NCBI GenBank assembly: GCA_965153355.1
Contig: OZ231127.1
Span: 95,542,001-95,606,000 of the forward strand
Direction: 5' to 3'
Source of the DNA: Flaccisagitta enflata
Lineage: Eukaryota > Chaetognatha > Sagittoidea > Aphragmophora
DNA: 64,000 nucleotides
The notes below the pieces were generated by a model. The model was not told where the DNA came from. It did not search any database and was given only the letters and a program-made list of their open reading frames with translations. Shown here piece by piece: positions 1-10,738 of this stretch (within the stretch, counting starts at the first letter, position 1; each line of letters starts with the position of its first letter). The translations under genes and the position numbers were made by a program.

Positions 1-485
1 GTAAAAGTCGGTCTTGAAAATTCAGTCGGTCTTGAATTAGGAGTAATTCTGTATTGAAAAATAAAGAAAATCTTTTGAAAAACAGCTTAAGAAGGAAAAA
101 ATTCAGCTGAGTTTGTCTGAGATACAAGAAATAAGCGTGTAGATGGAAGATTTTTTTCATAAACGAAAAAATAAATGATGAATTAAGTGAAAAGAAAAAA
201 GATCTTTTTACGGTTTTTACTTTTTGCATAAATCGGTCTTGATTCTGACTCGGTTTTGAAATGCTAAGTGAACTTGGTGAATTTTGGAGCTCCCCCACAT
301 CCATGCTCAAGGGGAGGTCCGCATCACTCACTTCGCTCACTCGTTCAGCGTACTTTGCCATGGTCGTTCTCATGCATGGTGCATTGCTCACATATCACTG
401 ATTTATTCACTCATTCAATCCTTCAATCGTTCAGTCGTTCACTCTGTTATTTACTATTGATAGTCCATGACTTGCTATATGCATG
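1..485. other. AT-rich sequence without gene
   Basis: No coding region with sensible composition, no RNA gene and no bounded repeat is visible. The short ORF across the second half is TTCA-rich low-complexity sequence and has no recognisable protein content. Confidence 0.5.
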
Positions 486-735
486 CTGTTGCTGCGATAC
501 TCGATCTTTAAACTCACCTGTGTCCTTGAGTTGAACCGGGGTTGGGGGGCTCAGTGGGTCAGATTTGTTTGTAACCTTGTTGCATGTTGTTGCTGCGCTA
601 GTCTATCCTCAAACTCACCTGTGTTTTTTAGTTGAACCGGGGGTGGGGGGCTCAGTGGGGCAGATGCGCTAGTCTATCCTGAAACTCACCTGTGTTTTTG
701 AGTTGAACCCTGGGCGCAGATTTCGATTGTCGCGA
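486..735 (+). repeat. Triplicated segment, about 75-105 bp
   Basis: Three imperfect direct copies begin near 488, 588 and 664. Each carries AAACTCACCTGTGT, then GAGTTGAACC and, in the first two, a GGGGGGCTCAGTGGG tract. No ORF is conserved between the copies, so this looks like a local tandem duplication rather than coding sequence. Confidence 0.7.
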
Positions 736-819
736 TCTTTGATGTGATGACGACATTTTCCTCATTCAAGTTTCTCAAATTAAGTGGGAGTAGGATCTAG
801 TAGTTTGAGGCAAAGTTTG

Positions 820-945
820 TCGAGAGTAATGTCCTCGAATGTTGTCCTCGGGTCTTGATTGTTGTCCTATGATGCTTTTCTTGGTTGTTGTCCGGGGATG
901 TTGTCCGAGAATGTTGTCCTCGAAAAATGTCCCCGGATACCGTGT
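820..945 (+). repeat. TGTTGTCC-type short tandem repeat
   Basis: TGTTGTCC or close variants recur six or seven times at irregular 10-22 bp spacing, often followed by TCG or GGG. This is a degenerate minisatellite. Confidence 0.6.
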
Positions 946-1298
946 TTGAACCGTCCTTATTTTTTAAGCGTTCTTAATCTTAGTAATTGGAGGCGATTCA
1001 TTTAGTTTCCATTACGATATATCATCACTTTATACTATATTATCTTTTTGCGTAGCACAAGTTGATTTCAGACGGTCAAAGATTTGACTCATCTTTTGTT
1101 GAGCATTTGTCAGCGACTTAGGTTAAAGATATGTGGAGAGACTTCAGTTTCAGTATGAGACCATCAGAGGCAAGTTGGGAAGCTGGAATTAGGGGCAGAG
1201 CTGTGAGAGAAATGAAGAAGGGTAGAAAGGAAGCATGGGGGGGGGGGGGGGAGATGGAGATGGTGCTGGAACTGCTGGATGTAGCAACCGAGTGAGAA

Positions 1299-1316
<18 letters not shown>

Positions 1317-1361
<45 letters not shown>

Positions 1362-1363
1362 AA
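1317..1363. repeat. (GA)n microsatellite
   Basis: A near-perfect GA dinucleotide tract of about 45 bp, preceded by a short GT-rich tract. A G13 homopolymer lies 80 bp upstream, near 1238-1251. The ORFs running through it are low-complexity artefacts. Confidence 0.95.
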
Positions 1364-1481
1364 AAGACAGTTTTTTTGATATTACCATCATCAAAAAGGT
1401 TATTGATTGAAGTCTAGAGGGCAAATATTTCACTGAAGGCTCTGATGCGAGAAACCGGATATCCGCGTTTTGCCAAATATA

Positions 1482-1552
1482 TGACGTCAAAACTTTCATG
1501 ACGTCACTGCGACTATTCATTGAAAATTATGCCGAGACCGATTATGACGTCA
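1482..1552. promoter_or_regulatory. Cluster of three perfect CRE palindromes
   Basis: The palindrome TGACGTCA occurs at 1482-1489, 1499-1506 and 1545-1552. This octamer is the full cAMP-response element bound by CREB/ATF bZIP factors. About one copy would be expected by chance in the entire window, so three within 71 bp stands out. No adjacent coding exon is visible, so a regulatory role is inference. A remnant of a transposon or short repeat carrying the motif is the alternative. Confidence 0.45.
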
Positions 1553-1612
1553 AATGATCTTCTATATTGTTAACAATCGATTAACCAAATACGTTTAACT
1601 AGATGCTTGCCA

Positions 1613-1895
1613 GCTGATGAAAAGTGCAAAAAAGATGCTTGTCAGATGCTTGTGAGATAAGAATGACTGATAGGGATGCGCTTGCAAGTGGCGGAGAAGA
1701 CGAGCATGATGCTTTTGAGACGCTCTTAAATTACGGATGACTGAAAGTGAGATGCTTGTGAGTTAAGGATCGAGGATGAGTACAAGTGACATGAGTTGGT
1801 TGTGAGATGCTTGTGAGTTACAGATAAGCTTGGGAGATGCTTGTGAGATGCGGGTGGTGAGGATGAGTGCAATTGTGATGCTTGTGAGAAACGGG
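1613..1895 (+). repeat. GATGCTTGTGAG minisatellite
   Basis: GATGCTTGTGAG or GATGCTTGCCAG variants recur about eight times with spacers of 12-40 bp. The array is degenerate and non-coding. A separate 33-bp direct repeat around GACA(T)ATCATCGTTTCTGTC lies just downstream near 1972 and 2072. Confidence 0.7.
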
Positions 1896-2254
1896 TGACC
1901 GAAAGACGGATACTTTGACCATGGCTTTTAATAAATTGAGAAAGAGAGAGAAATAGCGTTTGAGTGTTTATATGACATATCATCGTTTCTGTCAATCTAT
2001 CCGCGTGTTGTCAACGACAAAATGGTGGTTGCTGATGGAATGAGAAAATAAGGGAGCGAATGAGTGTTTATGACACATCATCGTTTCTGTCAATCAATTT
2101 GTGTGTGTGAGAGCGTTTGTGTTTCGCGTTCTTCCCTCGGAATCATTTTCTGCTTCATCAACAAAAACCGCCCACTTGCAGATAGTTGGTGTTTGCTTGT
2201 AGATGGGTGAGATCTACATACTTACAGATATTTGATATTCGATTGCTTGCAGTT

Positions 2255-2712
2255 GAATGAGTGGATGAATGAATGAATAGAAAGATAAACGGTTGAAAGC
2301 GTAAGTGAATGAAGGAGTGAATGAATGAATGAATGAAAGACTGAATAAATTGAAAAATGGATGACTTAAAGAATGAATGAATGAATGAATTCATGAATGA
2401 ATGAATGAACTATAGAATGAATGAATGAATGAATGAATGAATGAATGAATGAATGAATGAATGAATGAATGAATGAATGAATGAATGAATGAAAGACTGA
2501 ATAAATTGATAAATGGATGACTTAAAGAATGAATAAATGAATGAATGAATTCATGAATGAATGAATGAAAGACTGAATAATTTGAAAAATGGATAACTTG
2601 AAGAATGAATGAATGAATGAATTCATGAATGAATGAATGAACTACAGAATGAAGGAAGGAATGAATGAATGAATCAATGAATCAATCAATCAATGAAGGA
2701 ATGAATGAAATG
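2255..2712. repeat. (GAAT)n microsatellite with longer periodicity
   Basis: GAAT/ATGA tetranucleotide repeats fill most of this interval. They are broken by a longer unit (AAAGACTGAATAAATTGA, then ATGGATGACTT) that recurs near 2335, 2490 and 2568. The ORF on the minus strand is a translation of the repeat. Confidence 0.9.
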
Positions 2713-2755
2713 CTATCTGCTTACTTACAGACAGTTGAGATCCAACGCTGCGAGA

Positions 2756-2756
<1 letters not shown>

Positions 2757-2795
<39 letters not shown>

Positions 2796-2796
2796 T

Positions 2797-2848
<52 letters not shown>
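2757..2848. repeat. (GAT)n trinucleotide microsatellite
   Basis: About thirty GAT/ATG triplets with one GTT interruption. It gives a poly-Asp ORF on the plus strand, which I do not regard as a gene because the flanks have no protein-like content. Confidence 0.95.
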
Positions 2849-2944
2849 ATCGGAGCCACGACAGAAAAGAGGGACAGAAACCAGAATGCGATGAAGATGA
2901 TAAGATTATCGGCGTCCGTCGGCGAATTTGGATGAGGAACAGAG

Positions 2945-3390
2945 GAAGCTCGTATCGGCGTCCATATCGGCGTTCATATCGGCGCTTGTTGGTCTTTCTG
3001 TTGTTATATCGGCGTCCATATCGGCGTTTTTATCGGCGCTTGTTGGTCTTTCTGTTGTTATATCGGCGTTCATATCGGCGTTTTTATCGGCTTCCATTTC
3101 GGCGCTGGTTGGTATTTTAGTTTTCATATCGGCGTTTATATTGGCGCTCGTATCGGCGCTCAAATCAGCTTCCGCCCGCCGGAGGTGACTTGGCGCTAAT
3201 TTCGATGTCCGCCGGAGGAACCGCGCTGATGTCGGCGATAATGTCGGCGTCCGTCGCGCCGGAGAATCCGCACGCCGCCCGAAAAACAGAACAAAAGGCG
3301 CTAATCGTCAAAATTATTATCAGCGCCCAAATCGGCAGTCATATCGGCGGCTGTCGGCGGCTGTCGGCGGACGAGCGCGGGAAAAGTTTA
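2945..3390. repeat. TCGGCG-based minisatellite open on both strands
   Basis: TATCGGCG recurs dozens of times, with 9- and 12-bp spacing and a larger duplicated block containing TTGTTGGTCTTTCTGTTGT. Because the spacing is mostly a multiple of three, reading frames stay open on both strands: Ser-Ala-Phe-Ile-type on plus and Asn-Ala-Asp-Met-type on minus. The unit is GC-rich compared with its surroundings. A repetitive coding exon cannot be excluded, but no flanking domain or splice signal supports one. Confidence 0.75.
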
Positions 3391-3439
3391 TTACAGATCG
3401 GAAATATCTAAAAATCCGAATAAGCATCCGCGAGTGGCG

Positions 3440-3440
3440 T

Positions 3441-3512
<72 letters not shown>
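3440..3512. repeat. (GA)n microsatellite
   Basis: An uninterrupted GA dinucleotide tract of about 70 bp. ORFs crossing it encode Arg-Glu or Ser-Leu runs and are artefacts. Confidence 0.95.
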
Positions 3513-3515
<3 letters not shown>

Positions 3516-4571
3516 TGAGAGAGTTTATCTGGGTTTACGAGCAACAGATGAGGAAAGATGGGACAAGAGAAAGTCGAGCAAAAAAAGGGAGGAAAAAGGA
3601 AATATTGGAGATGATGGTGGACAATGGAGGAAGTTGTGGGAAATGGAGAAGGTGAAAAATGGTAAAAATGGCGGTTAAAAACGGAGAGGAGTTTCGATGG
3701 TGTGATAAGAGAGATGAGTGCAAAAGGAACGAGACAGGTTTTTAAGCCATTTAAGTTCGAGGGACCTCTAATAAATTTTGTTCCTTTTGTTTCAACTCAC
3801 GATGATCGAAGGTGGCGATGGCTAGACTGGTACAAAGGGAAAACAGATCGATGCGTCCCATTTGGCCTCATCAAACACTGCTAAAAATGCATGTTAAAAT
3901 CGTTTTTTTCACATTCCTCCGTCACTGAAGTTTCATTCCTTGGCGACGGAGTGGTGAAAAATGACCGCGATGAAGAGAGGGCACGAGCAACGCGGATACT
4001 TATCGGAGGGCACGAGGAACTCGGATACTTATCGGAGCGAAATCCGATAACGCATGTACATTTGCATGCAAGCGGTGCAGTCTCGTGAACATGGCACACG
4101 CGCTAACGCACGCACGCACGCACGCACGCCAGCTGTGCATAGGCTAGGCACGTGATCTCTCTCTGGAGCTCTCTCTCTCTTGTTAGGTCCAAGCATGCCT
4201 TAATGTCACATCTGAGTGTCTGTTATTTTCCTTTTTCTCTCCTTCTTGGTCAATTCTCTTTCGTTCATCTCTTCTTTTTCTTTCTCTGCTCCTTCCTCTT
4301 CTCCTTTCTCCCTCTTCCTCTCCCTCAGCTCTCCTTCCAACTTCCCTTCTTTTCTCACGTTTCATCCATGTTTGATTTTAGATGTGTTTTTGTTTTTCTT
4401 GTTTTGGGATATTGTTCCATGTAAGATGCCGTTTCTGCGCTACAATTGTTGTCCTCGTCGTCATCATCGTCATTTTCGTCGTCGTCGTCGTTGGTCTGGT
4501 TTCATCGTCTTCATCTCTCTTGATTTTTCATCGACTGCGTTGCCCGAAAGAGGCGGCGTTACAGAGGAGCT

Positions 4572-4575
4572 GTCA

Positions 4576-4665
<90 letters not shown>

Positions 4666-4678
4666 CGTCGTCGTCGTC
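4572..4678. repeat. (TTG)n and (TCG)n trinucleotide repeat
   Basis: About thirty TTG/GTT triplets end in a short GTC run. Four reading frames stay open through it, giving poly-Cys, poly-Val, poly-Leu and poly-Asn translations. That is the signature of a microsatellite, not of a gene. Confidence 0.95.
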
Positions 4679-5095
4679 ACCGGTAGCGACTAAAGAGAGA
4701 TGTTTTCTCGCTCTTTTCATGAATATGTCGACTGACTGGAAAATTGAAAGGAAGATAGAAAGAATAAAAAAATCAGTGAAAACCATTCACAATTTCCCCG
4801 AGGGCAGAAATGCCAATAAACAAACGGACAAAAAGACAGACAGACAAACGAACCTTCGAACAGACACACACAGACAGACAGATAGAAAGACAGACAGAAA
4901 TAAACACATAGAGATGAAGAAATGAGAAGAATGAGAAAAAGAATCATGCACGAGAAACCAAATTCAAAAGAAATTTCAATGGAAAGAAAATCATTTTGCG
5001 GCATGCAAAAGAAATCCCCTCAAATGGGATTTGAACTTTGAAGCCCGATATTTGAAAGTTGTGGTCCTTTTGATCAACGATCAACCAACTCTTTT

Positions 5096-5296
5096 TAGTT
5101 GCGGACACGCAACTCTATAAGAGGCTTTGTCCGTCCGTCCGTCCGTTGGTCCGTTGGTCCGTTGGTCCGTTGGTCCGTTGGTCCGTTGGTCCGTCGGTCC
5201 GTCGGTCCGTGGTGATCGAGTTGGAAAGTGTGAAAACGCGCATTTCCGCCCCTGCCCACCTGTCTGCAACTGGTATTGGCCGTGTATCCGGCCTTG
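5096..5296 (+). mobile_element. Hairpin-headed (GTCY)n element, AGTTGCG subtype
   Basis: A complete copy. The head is the hairpin AGTTGCG-GACA-CGCAACT at 5097-5114. It is followed by CTCTATAAGAGGCTTTGTCC, then GTCC/GTTG tetranucleotides to about 5210. The distal part carries CCCCTGCCCACC and GTCTGCAACT, a near-perfect inverted copy of the left hairpin arm, and ends with GTATCCGGCCTTG in a T-rich flank. The layout matches Helentron-associated elements such as DINE-1. Read from the other strand, the hairpin is the 3' end. Confidence 0.8.
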
Positions 5297-5904
5297 TTTC
5301 TTTCCATTTTGCATGACATCAAAAGCAAAAACCCATTATCAGCCCCAAGGGTAAAATGCGCAACATGTTCATACGACCAGGTTTTATCTTCTTGGATTTT
5401 TTGTTGGTTGTTTATGACACTTTGGTCGGTTGGTCGGTTGGTCGATTGGTTATTTCAGAAATTGCTTATTTCAGAAATTGCCTATGGTATCCCAACTATA
5501 CACATAGATAGGACTCAGAAAAGGTCTGTCGGTCGGACTGTTCGGTTGGTAGATTTGTCGCTCCCATACGTATTTGAATTGTCGCATTTTATCATTTTTG
5601 AGGTCATTTTTGTCAATTCTAGTTAAATGTGTGTTTCTTCCGTAAGTCGCGAGTCCGCTTTAGTGAATAACTTTATCGGTTGTGATCAGAAATTACCAGT
5701 CTCGTGGTTTGCTTTTGAATCCTTGACTGTCTGTACGCGATGATCAAAAATGTAAAGGAGGGAACTTGACCAAGATTTGAGAGGAGAGCTGTGACATTGT
5801 GCGCTAATAATGCTACTGAGTATCGTTACTTTATCGATATAAATATATCCATTGATGCCCTTGGATGGAAAGAGTTTCATAATCACGACATCACAAGTGA
5901 GAGA

Positions 5905-5905
5905 G

Positions 5906-5966
<61 letters not shown>
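5905..5966. repeat. (GA)n microsatellite
   Basis: A GA dinucleotide tract of about 60 bp. No coding content. Confidence 0.95.
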
Positions 5967-5968
<2 letters not shown>

Positions 5969-6115
5969 AATTTCTATGAACGGGTGAACGCAACACAACA
6001 AATAATGTTGTATAATAACGATGGTTAGATAAAAGGAGAGATCCATTCACTGCCGAAAGTCGAGCTATTTTATTTATTTTTTTTTTCTCTGGTATCGTTA
6101 AATTGCCACCATGGC

Positions 6116-6385
6116 CTAGAATGCTATCTCCTCCATTGATGCTAAGATATCAAAGTCCTCTTCGTCTTCCTCTTTATTCACCTCCTCTTCCTCTTCCTCT
6201 TCCTCCTCCTTTTCCTCCTTTTCCCTAGACCGTTTTTCGGATTCATGTTTCTCTCCTTTTTCTGCCTCCATTCCTTCCTCTTCTTTCTCTCCCTCATCAA
6301 CGCTCCTCAATGAAATCTTCCTCCTCCTCTTCCTCCTCCCTCTCTTCCTCCTCTTTCTACTCTTCCAAAATGCCCAGTGCTGCAC
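6116..6385 (-). CDS. Low-complexity Lys/Arg- and Glu-rich ORF, doubtful
   Basis: This minus-strand ORF reads as a basic segment (KR-rich), then a Glu-rich segment, and ends in a less repetitive acidic tail, DEEDFDILASMEEIAF, before a stop codon. The tail looks more like real protein than the flanking microsatellite translations. The coding strand is almost pure purine and lies directly beside a long GA tract, so it may simply be a degraded purine-rich repeat. No domain is recognised and no confident splice site was found. I list it only as a candidate disordered C-terminal exon. Confidence 0.2.
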   Translation of the reverse strand: MQHWAFWKSRKRRKRGRRKRRRKISLRSVDEGEKEEEGMEAEKGEKHESEKRSREKEEKEEEEEEEEEVNKEEDEEDFDILASMEEIAF

Positions 6386-6391
6386 GAAGGC

Positions 6392-6537
<146 letters not shown>

Positions 6538-6593
6538 GCGATCATTCCTCAATACATGTATAAATGTAGTAGATTTCCAATTGCGATTGAACA

Positions 6594-6835
6594 AGTGCGT
6601 GTGCGTGAGCGTGAGCGTGTGCGTGAGCGACTGAGCGTGTGCATTACTGTCAACATGAACGTGCGCTTAGACGTGGGCAATGCTAGGGTCATGGAAAGGA
6701 AAGCGTGCACGCAACCGCTTTTTTTTTCAGTGCGCGCAACCACTCTTTTTTCAATGTACGCAACTGCTCTTTTTCAATGCGCGCAACCGCTCTTATTCAG
6801 TGCACGCAACCACTCTCTTTCAACGCACGCAACCG
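6594..6835 (+). repeat. GCGTGAGC array followed by a 25-bp tandem repeat
   Basis: A GCGTG(A/T)GC octamer-like array (6594-6645) is followed by six units of about 25 bp (6708-6833). Each unit has the form GCGCAACC(A/G)CTCTTTTTCA with small changes. No frame is conserved across units, so these are minisatellites. Confidence 0.8.
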
Positions 6836-6914
6836 CAGGAAACGACGATCTCCTTTACTAGATAGTGCATTGAGGGCTTGAGGGAGGTGAACTTTCATTT
6901 AATTTGAGACTTGC

Positions 6915-7030
6915 CAGGGCTATGACAGAGTTGAGGACAGAGGCTAGGAAAGAGACTGCTTAGGGGACGGAGTCTAGGACCGAGGCTAGGACAGAGGCCA
7001 GGACAGAGACTGCTCAAAGGATGAAGGCTT
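6915..7030 (+). repeat. AGGACAGAGGCTAGGA minisatellite
   Basis: Purine-rich units of about 12-15 bp (ACCGAGGCTAGGACAGAGGC and variants) repeat with drift, followed by related GGACAGAG motifs to about 7100. Non-coding. Confidence 0.65.
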
Positions 7031-7588
7031 GAAGACGGGACGCGTCAAAAGATGGGGTAGTAAAAGGACAGAGAAAGTGACTTGGGCAGGGGCGAGGGTC
7101 GGAGCAGTGGATACTTGAGCAGTGGATATGGCGGAGTTCGTGACAAGGATAAGGGCAATGCTGGGGGTAGAGGACAAGGCGGTCTAAGTTTGCGCACTTG
7201 TTTCAATTTTTTCACGAATCTATCACCGCAGCCCTATTCCGAACCCCACCCCTAATCCTAAAACCACCTCTGCTTCCCCTGCCATACGTCTATCCCCGCG
7301 CTCGTTCCCGCCTCTGCTCTTTCCTCTCTCCCTACAACCGCCCTTGTCCCAGCCTTTGTTTTCCCCTTCCCCTTCCAGTTCCCTAGCCCTGATCCCCACC
7401 CTCTGCCTCAGACTTCTATCATCTGACCTCAACTGATCCCTGACTGGATTAAAAACCAGCATACGATAATAACGATATATGAGTATATATGATAGATCGA
7501 AAGGTTTGATAGGCCTTATAGGGAATTAAGACAATGCGAATATGGCCATTTGCAAAGAAACGCACATATATGTGTCATGGTTGCACCC

Positions 7589-7590
<2 letters not shown>

Positions 7591-7619
<29 letters not shown>

Positions 7620-7654
7620 CACACACACAGACACACACACACACACACGCGCGC

Positions 7655-7753
<99 letters not shown>

Positions 7754-7793
7754 CACACACACACAAACACACTTACACACACACACACACACG
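7591..7793. repeat. (AC)n microsatellite, about 200 bp
   Basis: An AC dinucleotide tract interrupted by AG, GC and AT steps. His-Thr and Cys-Val ORFs on both strands are direct translations of it. Confidence 0.97.
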
Positions 7794-8175
7794 GACTCAA
7801 GGAGTCACTACTACACACACGCATATAAACAGGTCTATAATATGAGACTACGACCGTTCAGACATAAAGCACTGATGATGCGATAAAGTTTGATGGGGAA
7901 TTTGAAAGCCTTATATCGTTCCCTTACACGCGGCTCGACGATATTTCGTTTTCTTTCCACTTCAATGATCTTGCTCAATTTATGATTTTCGCCGAAAACT
8001 TTATCATAGAGTAGCAGTTGGAATTGGAACGAGAATTTGTTCAAGAAAAAATATTCTTCGGAAACATTTTTTCGAAGGTATGTGTTGGATCGAGGGTGCG
8101 CGCGCGAATTTCGACAAGGAATGTGAAAGCAGCTTCAATTTTACCCCTACACCCCGTAATCTGGAGTGAGACTAA

Positions 8176-8302
8176 ACCTCGGGGGTTACTCGGGGTTGCT
8201 CGGGGTTGAACCCCACGTAAACCCCGAGCAACTAAAGCTCGGGGTTTTTTTGGGGTTGCTCGGGGTTGGCTCGGGTTTGGCTCAGGTTTTGCTCGGGGTT
8301 TA
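8176..8302 (+). repeat. GCTCGGGGTTG tandem repeat
   Basis: The 11-bp unit GCTCGGGGTTG and variants repeat about nine times. Part of the array is inverted (AACCCCGAGCAAC at about 8220-8233), so it can form a hairpin. Related AACCCCGATC units reappear at 10975-11036. Confidence 0.75.
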
Positions 8303-8315
8303 ATATCACGTTTTT

Positions 8316-8866
8316 AGTCGCAAGCTACGCGACTCTATATGCCACTTTTTGGTCGGTCCGTCGGTCCGTCCGTCCGTCGGTCCGTCCGTCCGTCGGTCGG
8401 TCGCGCCTTGGTCTGTAACAAAACTGGTTAAAAGGCGTTTTACACAAAGTAAAGACATTTAAATGTTTTTGAATGTTTCCAAGGCATCGATAAACCTCTA
8501 AAAGCCACTTTTTGGTTGGTCAGTTGGTCTGTTGGTTTGTCAGTCTGTCCGTTACAAAGTTGTTAAAAAGGTATTTCACCCAATTTAGAGACATCTTAAT
8601 TGTTTTTGAATGTTTTTATGTCATTCATACACCTCTATAATCCTTCGGTCCATCTGTCTGTCCGTCCATCTGTCTGTCTGTCCGTGCGTCTGTTTGTCAA
8701 TCTGTTTGTCCATCCGTCCATCCGTTAGTCTGTCCATTGGTTTGTCATGAAGTAGTGTTTAAAGCTTTTTGTTGCTAGTTCTAAGGTTTTTATAAAAGTT
8801 TTAGTCTGTTCATCTGTCTGTCTGCTTGACTTTTTTGAAAGTGCCAACGCACGCGACTTAGGTCTA
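8316..8866 (+). mobile_element. Hairpin-headed (GTCY)n element, long variant
   Basis: The head AGTCGCAAGCTACGCGACT (8316-8334) is followed by three successive blocks of GTCC/GTCT/GTTG tetranucleotides separated by AT-rich spacers that repeat CCACTTTTTGGT and GTTTTTGAATGTTT. The distal end reads GCACGCGACTTAGGTCT, an inverted match to the hairpin arm. It lacks the usual CCGGCCTTG end. The reverse-oriented copy at 58148-58528 has the same layout, so this is a distinct subfamily rather than a truncation. Confidence 0.7.
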
Positions 8867-9271
8867 ATGACATTGTTCTGTTATAGATTATAAAGTGCCT
8901 CTCCCGCTTTCGCCATCGCTCTGCATTTCTTAAAATAGTGGCGAATATTACCCCCCCCCCCACCTATTGAGCGGTCAACTCATGGATCTAGGGCAGCTCC
9001 AAAATTTTCTATGTCCACCTACATTTGTAGCAAATCAAGACTGAGTGAGGATTGTTGATCTGTTTTTAAGAAAGCTCTTTTACTGTTTATGTTCTGATAT
9101 TTTAATCTGTTCTCACAAATACCATGGTTTTCTAAAACAAATAATTGTCCTTTTAGTAACAAAACTATGTAGGATTTTACTGATTTCTTGGAATTTTTGA
9201 AACGGAAGACGAAGGAATACTGAAAAAAGAAAAAAGGCCACCTTCATAATTTTTGCTCCTTCAAATTACCT

Positions 9272-9478
9272 AAGTTTGGAAATGCCAATCGGACATATGA
9301 CCAGGCTATGCGCAATCACAAATCAACAAAATAACTAGAAGGAAGAGTTTATGAAACGTCATCCATTACAGTCGTGCCAACCCTACCTTTCCCATAGTAA
9401 TGTATAGGAGTTTCCTCTTCCTCTTCCTTCTCCCTATTTATTTCAATGTAGATATGGGGTGTGGCACGACTGTAAATT
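9272..9478 (+). mobile_element. Partial copy of the CTGGGGGG-TIR element
   Basis: The sequence from TTTGGAAATGCCAATCGGAC to the paired motifs CAGTCGTGCCA and TGGCACGACTG aligns along its length with 36410-36610, which lies in a complete copy at 36384-36719. Both outer ends are missing here. The right side runs straight into the GGCAGCGGCCCC element. Confidence 0.7.
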
Positions 9479-9496
9479 ATATGGGTCGACCCCTTT

Positions 9497-10020
9497 TTGG
9501 GCAGCGGCCCCAAAGGGTCGATGTCCTGTAGGACACAGGGGTGAATTTCAAGATGTCCGTCCGTCCGTCCGTCCGTCCGTCCATCCATCCGTCCGTCCGT
9601 CCGTCCGTCCGTCCGGCCGTCCGTCCATACGTCCCCCCCGCTAAAGCTTCTGAGCCTCAAATTCCATCAAATAACATGGAAAATTGAAGAAATGCAAAAT
9701 TCCCCTCGAATAACATGGAAAATTGACAAAAAATGCAAAAATGCGAGATTCCCATTGAATAACATGGGAAATTTACCAGAAGTTAAAAATATGTGAAATC
9801 CCTACTAAATAACATGGAAAATTGATAGAATTATGAAATAAATGCAGAATTCAGATCCGTTAGCATGGAAAATTTACAAACATTTTGAAAAAAATGCAAT
9901 GTTCTTAATAAATAACATGGAAAATAGCCCCAAAGCCCAAAGGCCTTCTCAGGACGTCTGGAAATTCACCCCTGTGTCCTAAGAGACATCGGCCCTTTGG
10001 GGCCGCTGCCCTGCTCTCAC
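9497..10020. mobile_element. GGCAGCGGCCCC foldback element with internal arrays
   Basis: Two inverted arms of about 60 bp (starting TTTTGGGCAGCGGCCCCAAA at 9496 and ending GGGGCCGCTGCCC near 10012) bracket a (GTCC)n tract at 9556-9620 and five units of about 60 bp containing AATAACATGGAAAATTGA. The arms share ACACAGGGGTGAATTTC. The same arms occur at 21654, 53826, 54600 and 55230 with different internal arrays, so the ends are conserved while the filling changes. Confidence 0.75.
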
Positions 10021-10095
10021 CCCACTTCTTCAGCTGATCACTCCAAGCAGGGCATCGGGTACCGCTGACCATGTGCGATCCTTGGATGACTAGTT

Positions 10096-10175
10096 AGATG
10101 CGTCCGCGCATCTCTATAAGAGTCTTTGTCCATCCATCCGTCGGTCCGTCAGTCCGTTGGTCCGTTCGTCGGTTG
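10096..10175 (+). mobile_element. Hairpin head, AGATGCG subtype (partial)
   Basis: The hairpin AGATGCG-TCCG-CGCATCT (10096-10113) is followed by CTATAAGAGTCTTTGTCC and a short GTCC/GTTG tract. The distal end is not recognised. The stem differs from other copies at paired positions and stays complementary. Confidence 0.65.
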
Positions 10176-10626
10176 GTGAGCACAAGTCATATATGGTGAA
10201 AACTCAAGGAAATCACGCAAAATGTTAAGTCATTACATCATTCCACATGATTGATGCAATATTGCATCATTCTTAACAAGCTATGCAGCATGAGACGCAT
10301 CGTTGTACCCCCGGGGTACTTGTTCCTTTTACATGTTGTCAAGAATGGCTATGGCTGGGGAATGTCTGGTATTCTCTTATTGATTATTAATCAAGGCCTA
10401 ATGAGAATAACAGCCCTTCCTCCTCATCCCATTTTCCCTTTGTAAGAGCTATTTTCCAGAAGCAAATCAGAACGGCTTGGAAACTTAAACCCGTTAGGTT
10501 TTCTCGTTCTCTTCCCTCAATCAGGCTTTATGACCGATAGAATGAATTCTCATACTTAGTCAGTGAGCCAGCCTATTGAGCCAGCCTCCCCAAGGCGAGC
10601 GAATGACGATTCGCTTCGTCTTGACA

Positions 10627-10672
10627 TGGTGGCAGCGGTGGGATTCGAACCCACGCCTCCAAAGAGACCGTT
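10627..10672 (-). pseudogene. tRNA-Leu 3' half ending in CCA
   Basis: Read on the minus strand, this holds a long variable arm, a T arm with GTGGG-TTCGAAT-CCCAC, and the acceptor strand CGCTGCC followed by A and then CCA. It resembles the 3' half of a eukaryotic tRNA-Leu. The D arm, anticodon arm and 5' acceptor strand are absent; the sequence instead joins a transposon end. CCA is not normally encoded in eukaryotic tRNA genes, so this looks like a reverse-transcribed tRNA fragment. On the plus strand it also reads as a TGG-initiated primer-binding-site-like sequence, but it is longer than the usual 18 bases. Confidence 0.7.
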
Positions 10673-10738
10673 ATTGCGCACACTTTGGCCATATGTCCGA
10701 GTTGAATTTCCAAAGGTGGTTGATACCGACCCCCCAGT
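10673..10738 (-). mobile_element. Terminal fragment of the CTGGGGGG-TIR element
   Basis: TGCGCACACTTTGGCCATAT through to ACCGACCCCCCAGTGCAGTG matches the right end of the complete element at 36384-36719. It abuts the tRNA-Leu half directly. Confidence 0.65.

Noticed and set aside
9349-9660. ORFs over the GTCC tract (Thr-Asp-Gly-Arg runs)
   Set aside because: GTCC tetranucleotides keep all frames open over a 12-bp period; several other hairpin-family elements produce the same peptide pattern.
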